From: Bacteroidales bacterium
Lineage (GTDB): Bacteria > Bacteroidota > Bacteroidia > Bacteroidales > UBA10428
DNA length: 64,000 nt
Reading direction: 5' to 3'
NCBI GenBank assembly: GCA_016934055.1
Contig: JAFGTR010000005.1
Location: 20,448 to 84,447 of the forward strand
In this document: one piece after another, positions 10,301-16,315 of the stretch
Layout: each line of letters starts with the position of its first letter
Position numbering within the stretch: position 1 is the stretch's first letter
Notes under the pieces: generated by a model
Told to the model about the DNA's origin: nothing
Seen by the model: the letters and a program-made list of their open reading frames with translations, nothing else
Databases searched by the model: none
Translations under genes and position numbers: made by a program

Positions 10301-12125
10301 TGCTGTTGACCGTAAAGGTTCCTGTACCGATGTTGATTGCATTTGTGTTGATGCGCGTGACTGTTGCTGCCGAAAGCGTACTGCCATTCATGTTCAGCGT
10401 AGCTCCTTCGAGGGAGAGTGTCCCGGTAACATTCGTAGTGCCTGCACACATTGTGGCGGTGACTCCGTTGGATATGGTCAGGTTATTATAGGTTCCCGGC
10501 AGGATATTGGAAACTGCATTGGAATAGGTAACCGTTCCTCCGGTGGCGTTGATGCTGCCGGTTCCGCAGGTAACAGTACCTGTGAAATCAATGTCACCGG
10601 TTGTGTTGATAACACCATTGGGGGCAAAAGAGTTGGAAACCGTGGTTGCTCCACAGAAGGTTGCATTTGCCGGTGTCACCAGGTTATAATAGGTGCCGGC
10701 GATGATGTTGGTGGCTGTTGCAGCATAGGTGGCTGTTCCTCCGGTTGCGTTGACACTTCCGCCACAGCTGGATGTCCCGTTAACATTCAGGTTATTTGAC
10801 GTATTCAGTGTGCCGCCGCTGACCGAAAAGGCTTCATTTATAGTAAGAGCTCCTCCGGCAGTTTTTGTTCCTGCACCCGATAAGGTAAGATTCTGATAGG
10901 TTGGCGTGGCTGAAACAGATTGTGCAACACCGCTGGCATACTCAACGGTAGTTCCCGCAGCAATATTATTGGTGCCAAAAGCAGGCCATGTGGTGGCAAC
11001 GCTTACCGAACCCAGCCTGAAAATGCCGGATGTAAGATTCAAAGTACCGGTACCTGTAAGCTGATAGCCTTCGTCATTAAAAACACTTCCTGCAACAGTC
11101 CCGCCAATGGTCAACTGGTTTGCATTAATGTTTTTGGCTGCATTCAAGGTTACCCCGTTTGCATTTTCGATATAAACACCACCCGACCCTGTCCAGCTGG
11201 CAGGAAATTCAACACCGGTGGTTTGAGCAGCCGAGCCCATATATCGAAGTGAAGCCCCTGCAGCATAAGAAGGAACTACACTGGCGGTAACCGTACCATC
11301 ACCTTCCATTGAAAGCATATTGTTTACGGTTATACCTGTGGTTGTTTTATTACCTGAACCGGATAAAGTTAAATTATAATAAACATAAGTGCCTGCAGTC
11401 TGTGCACCGGCATTGTTGTAATTAACAGTACCACTTGTCGGAGCAGTAGCTGAACCGTTGATATCACTGGTAATACCGCCACCCGAAATCGTACCACCAA
11501 CTTGTAACGTACCATCTCCTGAAAAACAGATATACGTTCTTAGATTAGTGTTATTCATTGTAATATTTCCAATAACAGTAACAGTCCCCGAGGTGATATT
11601 AACATAGGAATCTCGTGTATTAACATTTGTTGAATTCAGCGCTAATGAACCTGTTACGAAGGAACCTGTAACCTCAATATACTTGTTAATATTATTGGTA
11701 TTAGCAGAAATTGTAGTTGTGCCTGTTACCGTTAATGAGTAAGTTGTAGGAATAGTCACAGTTGTATTGGCATTCCCGTTATTTATTGTTAAGGCACCAA
11801 TGGCATTTGCCGGACTAATATCCATACTTACTGAATGTCCGTTACGTATGGTAACTGTTCCTGCTCCTGCAGCCGTGCCAGGATAATCTCCAGGCGAACA
11901 ATTTATCCACGCGCCTCCGCTGCGCACTTGCCATGTTGTATTAACACTCCAGTTACCTGCTGCCCTTGTTTGATAATCGCCGTCGACCTGACTTAATAGA
12001 ACTGAACTTGATGAAAACCATACAATTGAAATAAAAGTCGTAATACGTATATAATACCCCCAAGTATTTATGGATTCCCTTACAACACATGCAGGCAAAA
12101 ATATGTTGAGTATTCTAATCACCAA
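1380..12125 (-). CDS. Giant (3581 aa) beta-strand-repeat surface protein/adhesin with C-terminal Ig-like domains
   Basis: Single uninterrupted ORF; dozens of YxNLTLSGSGxKT / GxLNxTGG-type repeats; four W-x(n)-W...P..D.V.I..G.TV blocks; two tandem C-terminal Ig-like units (GDNEVCSG.. and GSDTVCQG..); hydrophobic segment followed by Q near the N terminus. Confidence 0.85.
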   Translation of the reverse strand: MVIRILNIFLPACVVRESINTWGYYIRITTFISIVWFSSSSVLLSQVDGDYQTRAAGNWSVNTTWQVRSGGAWINCSPGDYPGTAAGAGTVTIRNGHSVSMDISPANAIGALTINNGNANTTVTIPTTYSLTVTGTTTISANTNNINKYIEVTGSFVTGSLALNSTNVNTRDSYVNITSGTVTVIGNITMNNTNLRTYICFSGDGTLQVGGTISGGGITSDINGSATAPTSGTVNYNNAGAQTAGTYVYYNLTLSGSGNKTTTGITVNNMLSMEGDGTVTASVVPSYAAGASLRYMGSAAQTTGVEFPASWTGSGGVYIENANGVTLNAAKNINANQLTIGGTVAGSVFNDEGYQLTGTGTLNLTSGIFRLGSVSVATTWPAFGTNNIAAGTTVEYASGVAQSVSATPTYQNLTLSGAGTKTAGGALTINEAFSVSGGTLNTSNNLNVNGTSSCGGSVNATGGTATYAATATNIIAGTYYNLVTPANATFCGATTVSNSFAPNGVINTTGDIDFTGTVTCGTGSINATGGTVTYSNAVSNILPGTYNNLTISNGVTATMCAGTTNVTGTLSLEGATLNMNGSTLSAATVTRINTNAINIGTGTFTVNSSLSLTASDPVTFTGSGFLNVSGDLSCGALTGNAGTITLTGAFTPNAFTANTSTVVFNGSGPQTIPAFNYYNLTSNSTGDRTLSGTGTVGIAGTFTPGTNSYTITGSTVDYNGTTSQTAAAFNYHNLTVSGSDVKTLSGAITVDNDLSITGSAELASDVYQITGNGTGIFSLGAGTTLSLGNTGDPTEVLFPLNYTSIALDNASTIVYQSNNSQDIANLSYGNLEIDGGGVKSLTSATTINNTLTLTSGNLSIGDYDLTLYNPVFGSFDGSHMIVTGGTGYLIKQGTIANASMEYPVGTGAKYTPVTLAGTAGATSGRIFIRAVEGTSPNMVPGSESLAKYWDILTPDYTLNSGDVTFTWHGTEALGDPANFSLVQWTGGPAWEKRAAVSGTNSLTHALSNTIAGEWTTTERAVLYSYNTGDWHTASTWTTDPSGTELVGSRVPQDDDRVIILNGYTVTLTQDVTTSGNAMSVESGAILNLGDYRFTNTLLNLDGSGTIQSSHVSGTPSTGYFPDATGNTFVDAGGGTYEYTYNGVLSSFDLPAQATYNNLKINAGAGKTAIQVNDITLNGDLEVSQGTFQVNDATAASRTLIVAGDMDVQSGAALSTGSGAVTHNIILSGDFTNEGTVDLTNNADFAANTLGAADLTFTGSSNATAIVNAATSFYGFIVDKGSDQSFTVEVLSDAATSPFDGNNSNNVITLKNGTFKLGENITVSRLRTTVTNYDIGTDQNDNAGLWVNGADVTLGAAALVVYGNLKISLGSFNAMGMGQGSIVTREGGSIYIEGGTLTANQIRPSNTASHTGSWIQTGGTVNVNGPATVTDYPVFTWPYSTSQFHMSGGTLNVSGPTASGTAVNGGIVIGVGAENYSVTGGTVNVTIPASAVNFNINSTVPFWNLNINKAGAGAGTLTLAAQPHNIVGLSSPIAARALTILNDLNLNSTNSPTLNAGGQNVEVKGDFTISSGATYTPGSNTTIFSGTSAQAFDNSGTITAGLYKFKVNKSAGTLNLGGSVTDYTVTDSLIISQGTLDDGGMTINVAGNIYTAGTHTGSGKITLNASVLQTIEASSIGSPSLGNLEVNNGNGTAGFVATQLLSDLTVNTLILTSDHIFDIGVNGLTVNTNPISGGTFSATRMILTAGNSSDGGLTVGISGNYPANTTIAVFPVGTAYGYTATEIRTNASGASGNLSGNHTIIPVNSTHPAATIGGFAIPYYWRSKTSITGANNTNIDIRYTYYTVPPSFTFWFFFTAYYHPWLIDATGATDMGNNVSSQSLVPFIGIGFIDSDYSVGATAFGISPFNLFVRTLYSRDVAPLPRDWNDRFSWSETGHGGGAAVDYPNAQDNVIIGNDHTVVADADNAICATLEIGAGSTLDLSTYTGHTFDVVTGSGELRISSSGATARFPTGDFGEFLNEEGGTVEYYITGTQDFTIPTRQGPTENLTPLTHYRNLEITPTAGRYIAMPNTDLEIYDSLTVQGAGGTAIVRLNTAAARTLLINGSLNITGGNLQFRTGTTQTLNVLTDVNVSAGAVFDVENTAGTAHSMSITGNLTNNGTFDMRTANTCNVTFTGSVDKSITGTTGTALTDFNNLTIDKGTSQTPVLTVDVDGTFSSPDNNWLTLSNGTFRYKSASDLNISTTSAFTIPQTACLHINNAATTVSIADNASDNNDLYLNGKLLLENGTVNIGDPANNNNNDIEYSESCSSELTISGGTLFVNGQIRRNTTSLGGILQYTQTGGDVTINGRNANTARSKLEVLNTGSSFILTGGTLFLVRGGGTTYGDLYLRPASSSTSAAGNIYLATASGTGNQTFLVDANVPLGSLTVNGFDAGNTANAQLNIDPLVLYGGLTINANGTFNTNNLDLTLAGDFDNSGTFTAGTTDVTTFNGVTQTLSGNNTTFCNLAVNPSTSVTLKASSNITVNDELRILSGSLVDGGNTITVKGNLINYTTHTSSNPAAGGILLQGTLNQVISGNGSSTPAYFGRVELDNGAGALLQQDVTFNDALILTNGSINIDDQLLTIGSGASLTPGAGSFGISKMIYTNGAITTARGITMPIPASASDITCPIGVNGKYTPVRFDYSANSTPGSVNVIAINNAHPTALYPDNVLQYYWAITSSGISNFIGDIYMYYLDGDVSVTPPNTESDYISGRLSGATWTKLPGLVDDVNNISQFPFTSATTDFSGDFTAGIDTALPTTVPTYYSNVDFGNWGDITSWTPVPSAGVPNGAIMVIQPGDTIILETDNKKSYKTTINGRLEVGSTIGHYLGIVDGTGVLALTDGKLPAGRFDQFFSCAGGALEYGDSGTPKDYTMSTIPSTLRMLLLTGGGKRIMPNKDITICELLDIGGTTTLDNSVNNRTIYLNGDITRDAGASFSSGTGSGAKVVFQGSSAQSVGTFTTTNAFNHVQLNNSLGLTLTGPVDMKGNLTLTSGNITTTSANILYMNSGISTVSPTGGSFASFVNGPLKKKITGGYLFQFPIGKGTRHGKAAINLPNDGDWTAEYFNTGRTGMAVPAFASPLTAASTTEYWTISGPASKQAYVTLRWDPVSDIRPAVSQDGIAGMRVAELNTGTSQWNEQTTSASGDNNNGTATTTDKMNLDTHDYTLACVGTINARARFSSTDDVCVGGSIPVEFTGITGNYTYTISYTIGGADQTDITGINASTTTITASTAGEYELNGFTYNIPTSPTAGIFDATTVTVNEAPSTADAGADQTSSAMCGLTSTLLEGNTSAVGTGSWSVVSGSGGVIDEPSNPTSTFNGTSGVTYVLRWTISNDPCTPSTDDVTISFLQAPAVTLSGDNEVCSGSAGHVYSTESGMSSYVWNVTGGTVTAGGTGVDDEVTVSWGAAGTGQVSVNYTNANGCDADLPTDLSVTIKPLPVPTITGSDTVCQGVTVIYATEAGMSNYFWTVINITVDTAAHTIVAGGTATDNTITIRWDGYEDHRVSVNYEDDGCAATLPTDLDIWVSKQPEPGPAYHIPNDNAP

Positions 12126-12546
12126 AAAGGAAATAAAATGCTGAAGAATAAGAAAAGTTAAAACACAAAAAAATGAATATTATTGAAATTCTCATATCTC
12201 GGGACTATCGTATGGGACTTTTATACATTCTGAAATCCGCAATTGACAAACTAAAAATACGTTAACACAATAATAAAGTTACTGAAATTCTTCTTTTTTT
12301 GAAAAAAGATGATCAATATCATTTCATTCATCTATACTGATTTGGATAAAAATATAAGAAATATTTTAACCTGTCAACAAACAGTTCTGCATCGTGTTTA
12401 ATATATATAAGAACTACAATAACTTACGACAGGAAGGATTGTTAATAAAAAAAACAGGATTTTTTTTAATGTCCGGAACAGGATTTTAAAGGATGTTAAT
12501 GATGGACAGGATTAATATCATGTCTATCTTTTAAATCTTTTTAAAT

Positions 12547-12730
12547 CCTGTTCAGACACTATCCTGTCTATCCTTTTAATCTTTTTAAATCCTGTTCAGA
12601 CACTATCATGTCTATCCTTTTAATCTTTTTAATCCTGTTCAGACACTATCATGTCTATCCTTTTAATCTTTTTAATCCTGTTCAGACACTATCCTGTCTA
12701 TCCTTTCAATCCTTTATAATCCTGTTCCAG
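12547..12730. repeat. Tandem array, about 4 copies of a 43-44 bp unit (cctgttcagacactatc[ac]tgtctatccttttaatctttttaaat)
   Basis: cctgttcag starts at 12547, 12591, 12634, 12677 and cctgttccag at 12721; array ends directly after the pntB stop. Confidence 0.9.
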
Positions 12731-12731
12731 A

Positions 12732-14153
12732 CTACAAATTCTTTATCTCCCCCACCAGGCTCTGCAGTGTATCCTTAGCATTGCCGAATAACATACGGGT
12801 TTTGTCGTGGTAAAACAGGTTGTTCTCGATGGCGGCATAGCCCTTGCCCATGCCACGCTTCATCACAATGATATTTTTTGCTTCGTGGGCGTTGATGATG
12901 GGCATGCCGTAAATCGGACTGCAGGGGTCGTCGAGTGCGGCGGGATTAACCACGTCGTTGGCGCCGATGACAACGGCCACGTCGACATTTGGCATGGCGG
13001 GGTTGATGTTTTCCATCTCAACCAGTTTCTCATAAGGCACATCAGCCTCGGCCAATAACACATTCATATGACCGGGCATACGGCCGGCCACGGGATGGAT
13101 GGCATATTTTACATCCACACCTCTGTTGGTGAGCATCTCATCGAGTTCACTGCATATATGCTGTGCCTGGGCTGCCGCAAGGCCATAACCGGGAATGATC
13201 ACCACCTTCTGGCTGTAATTGAGCAGCACACTGGCATCGCTAAGCGTGATCTCTTTTATATGGCCGTCAACATCATTTTCAGCGCTGCCTGAACTGCCAC
13301 CAAAGGCACCCAGAATTACGTTGCCCAGCGACCGGTTCATCGCTTTACACATAAGCACGGTGAGGATGGTCCCGGCAGAACCAACCAGGATACCACCTGT
13401 CAGCATGGCCTGGTTGTCATAGAGAAAGCCTCCCATGGCAGCGGCAACGCCGGTAAATGAGTTCAGCAGGGAGATGACCACAGGCATATCAGCACCACCA
13501 ATGGGCATGACAAAGAAAATACCATAGACAAGAGCAATACCCAGCAACAGGTACATCCATATCATCTCTGAACGGGGATCCACCTGTCCGCGTGACATGA
13601 CAAAAATGGCAAGGGCAACGATGACAACCAGAAAAATTATGTTAATAATCCTGACGACCGGTGATTTCCAGTCATGAATTCGACCGTCAAGTTTGCCAAA
13701 GGCAATCATGCTGCCGGTAAAAGAAACACTGCCGATGACCATAGCCACGATGATGGCCAGCACCTCGCCATGTAACATGTTGGCCAGGTGGGTTTCACCG
13801 CCAAGACATGGAAATTCCATGAGCGAGATCAGCGCGGCGCAGGCTCCTCCCATCCCGTTGAAGAAAGACACAAGCTGGGGCATGGCCGTCATCTTCACTT
13901 TAACGGCTATCAGCCAGCCGACGACAAGACCAGCCGCAATGGCCGCTATGATATAACCAACATTATGAATACGTGTTCCATTATGCCTGTGCCACAGGAT
14001 GGTGGCTATGATGGCAAACGTCATACCAAAAGCGGCAAGCAGGTTACCGCGACGTGCTGTAACAGGATGACTCAGCATCTTCAGTCCCAAAATAAACAAC
14101 ACCGATGCTATGATGTAACTGATCTCAAGAATGTATGTGCCAATGAAAGACAT
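12732..14153 (-). CDS. pntB: NAD(P) transhydrogenase subunit beta
   Basis: 473 aa; multi-TM N terminus, GYGLAAAQAQH and GANDVVNPAA motifs of domain III. Confidence 0.93.
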   Translation of the reverse strand: MSFIGTYILEISYIIASVLFILGLKMLSHPVTARRGNLLAAFGMTFAIIATILWHRHNGTRIHNVGYIIAAIAAGLVVGWLIAVKVKMTAMPQLVSFFNGMGGACAALISLMEFPCLGGETHLANMLHGEVLAIIVAMVIGSVSFTGSMIAFGKLDGRIHDWKSPVVRIINIIFLVVIVALAIFVMSRGQVDPRSEMIWMYLLLGIALVYGIFFVMPIGGADMPVVISLLNSFTGVAAAMGGFLYDNQAMLTGGILVGSAGTILTVLMCKAMNRSLGNVILGAFGGSSGSAENDVDGHIKEITLSDASVLLNYSQKVVIIPGYGLAAAQAQHICSELDEMLTNRGVDVKYAIHPVAGRMPGHMNVLLAEADVPYEKLVEMENINPAMPNVDVAVVIGANDVVNPAALDDPCSPIYGMPIINAHEAKNIIVMKRGMGKGYAAIENNLFYHDKTRMLFGNAKDTLQSLVGEIKNL

Positions 14154-14209
14154 TTTACTTGTTTTGTGTGATTATGAATTAACAATGAATATCAGAAAAA
14201 ATATATTGA

Positions 14210-14524
14210 CTACTTTTTTGCAGCCGGTTTCTTCTTAAACATATCAAGCATGCGGTCAGTCACCACAAAACCGCCCACCACATTAAGTGTTCCAAGAAAA
14301 ACAGCCAGAAATCCGAATACCATGGCCAGAGATCCTTCAGCATGTCCCATTACGATTATGGCGCCAATGATCACGACACCATGTATCGCGTTCGCACCTG
14401 ACATCAGCGGGGTATGAAGAATGGCCGGAACATTTGAAATGACCTCAATGCCAAGAAAAACAGACAGTATGACAAGGAAAATCTCCTGCTTATACGTGTA
14501 AATAAATTCCAGAATCCCCTCCAT
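14210..14524 (-). CDS. pntAB: NAD(P) transhydrogenase subunit alpha part 2 (membrane domain)
   Basis: 104 aa; SNVPAILHTPLMSGANAIHGVVIIGAI, typical PntA C-terminal membrane segment. Confidence 0.92.
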   Translation of the reverse strand: MEGILEFIYTYKQEIFLVILSVFLGIEVISNVPAILHTPLMSGANAIHGVVIIGAIIVMGHAEGSLAMVFGFLAVFLGTLNVVGGFVVTDRMLDMFKKKPAAKK

Positions 14525-14584
14525 ATTATTTTGTGATTTATTGATTTATTGATTTATTGATTTATTGATTTTGTGATTTGTTGA

Positions 14585-14614
14585 CCTGCCTGCGCTGCCG
14601 TTACGGCAGGCAGG
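14585..14614. repeat. 30-bp GC palindrome cctgcctgcgctgccgttacggcaggcagg
   Basis: Near-perfect inverted repeat; family members elsewhere in window. Confidence 0.9.
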
Positions 14615-14630
14615 TTTGTTGATTTGTTGA

Positions 14631-14650
14631 CCTGCCCGACGGCAGGCGGG
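14631..14650. repeat. GC palindrome cctgcccgacggcaggcggg
   Basis: Variant of the CCTGCC..GGCAGG family. Confidence 0.8.
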
Positions 14651-14858
14651 TTTGTTAATATGTGAATTTTTTAATCTGTCAATCTGCTAATCTGTCAATT
14701 TATCGAAACTGTTAGGGTTGTTGTGGTTGTTATGATTGTTCTTTACTCTTTGATCTTCCTTCTTTGATCTTCCTTCTTTAATCTTCCTTCTTTGATCTTC
14801 CTTCTTTGATCTTTATTCTTTGATCTTTATTCTTGGTTCTTGCATTACTCGTCACTTT

Positions 14859-15992
14859 TCACTTTTCACTTTTCACTATATTTAAAATCCTCTCATTCAC
14901 CAGCTCTCCCTTATGAGTCAGGCATGTACCTTTCACAATATCATCGTTGAAATCAAGATTAACTTCTCCTTCTTTTGTTATCATCAATTTGATAAAGCTG
15001 ATCATATTGTTATTATACATACGGCTGGCATCGGCCGGTAGATCAGACGGAAAATCTGACTTCCCGACAATGGTGACGCCATTCTCAACGACAATCTCAC
15101 CATCCATTGTATACTCACAATTGCCTCCTGAAGAAGCTGCCAGGTCGATGATCACAGATCCGCGTTTCATGGCATTAATCGTTGCCATTTTTACAAGAAC
15201 GGGGGCTTTTTTCCCGGGTATTTGCGCTGTGGCAATGATCACATCCGATTTAACCGCATGCTGATGAATGAGTTCCATCTGTTTTTCCCTGTATTCTTCT
15301 GTCTGTTCAACCGCATATCCCCCGGCTGAAGCGTCTTCTTTTGCCCCCTCCACTTCAACAAACCTGCCGCCGAGGCTCAGCACTTCCTCTTTAACGGCCG
15401 ACCTGACATCAAAAACCTCTACCACAGCGCCCAGCTTACGGGCGACTGCCAATGCCTGAAGCCCGGCTACGCCGGCACCTAATATCAGCACCCTTGCTGG
15501 TTTTATTGTTCCTGCAGCTGTCATAAACATCGGGAAAAACTTTGTCAGCCGGGAGGCGGCTTCCAGCACAGCTTTATAGCCGGCAACGGTTGACATGGAT
15601 GAAAGGACATCCATGGCCTGGGCCCGTGTAGTCCTGGGCACAAGTTCCATGCTGAATGATGTGATGCCCTTTTGCTGCAATTTTTTCACAAAAGGAATAT
15701 TCTGATATGTATTAAAAAACCCCACAAGAACAGTTGACGGATCAATAGATTCAAGCTCCTTTTCAATAAAAGGATTGATCATTAACAGCAATTCAGATCC
15801 GGTAAGAATTTCCTGACGTGATATTATCAATCCACCGGCATCCTGATACTCATTATTGGCAAAATAGGCTGCAGCACCGGCATTTTTTTCAATAAGGATA
15901 TCACAATGTAATGATTTTAAGGCTTGTACACCTTCAGGGATAAGGGCAACCCTGTTCTCGGGCTTTAATTCCCGTAAAACTCCAATCTTCAT
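14859..15992 (-). CDS. pntAA: NAD(P) transhydrogenase subunit alpha part 1 (NAD-binding)
   Basis: 377 aa; MKIGVLRELKPENRVALIPEGV, LGAGVAGLQALAVARKLGAVVEVFDVR. Confidence 0.93.
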   Translation of the reverse strand: MKIGVLRELKPENRVALIPEGVQALKSLHCDILIEKNAGAAAYFANNEYQDAGGLIISRQEILTGSELLLMINPFIEKELESIDPSTVLVGFFNTYQNIPFVKKLQQKGITSFSMELVPRTTRAQAMDVLSSMSTVAGYKAVLEAASRLTKFFPMFMTAAGTIKPARVLILGAGVAGLQALAVARKLGAVVEVFDVRSAVKEEVLSLGGRFVEVEGAKEDASAGGYAVEQTEEYREKQMELIHQHAVKSDVIIATAQIPGKKAPVLVKMATINAMKRGSVIIDLAASSGGNCEYTMDGEIVVENGVTIVGKSDFPSDLPADASRMYNNNMISFIKLMITKEGEVNLDFNDDIVKGTCLTHKGELVNERILNIVKSEK

Positions 15993-16315
15993 GAGATAAT
16001 CATTTTCAGCGAGTTAACTGGGGCATCCGGAGAAGGCCCCGGAAAAATAAAACGCAAATATAAAAATTCCAGCCGTTTATCCTAATGAAATTTGTTTTTA
16101 AAGACAAAACCATTGACAGACAGGGAAAGAAATTGACACTAAAACTATGGATAACGTTGTTTTCATATAGTCAATAAGGCCATTGTTAAAACATTCAAAA
16201 ATAACTTTAAACAAATCCTTGCATAGATTGTTATACCGGTAGTTTAATGATATCTTACGATTGAAAAACCGATTTAAAATTTACAACTGATAAAACTGTT
16301 ATTAACAATATCCTG

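Larger units (their letters stand above)
14531..14858. repeat. Composite intergenic repeat module copy I (TTGATTTA array, two GC palindromes, TTTGATCTTCC array, AGTGAAAA array)
   Basis: Visible tandem simple repeats and palindromes; same block order as 24119-24441. Confidence 0.85.

Noticed and set aside
2050-11252. Many plus-strand ORFs (60-170 aa) antisense to the 3581-aa gene
   Set aside because: They are shadow ORFs of a long T/G/S-rich repeat gene, without consistent starts, recognisable domains or signal peptides
12732-15992. Transhydrogenase alpha subunit as a frameshifted pseudogene
   Set aside because: A three-subunit PntAA/PntAB/PntB arrangement is well known in bacteria; both alpha parts look complete
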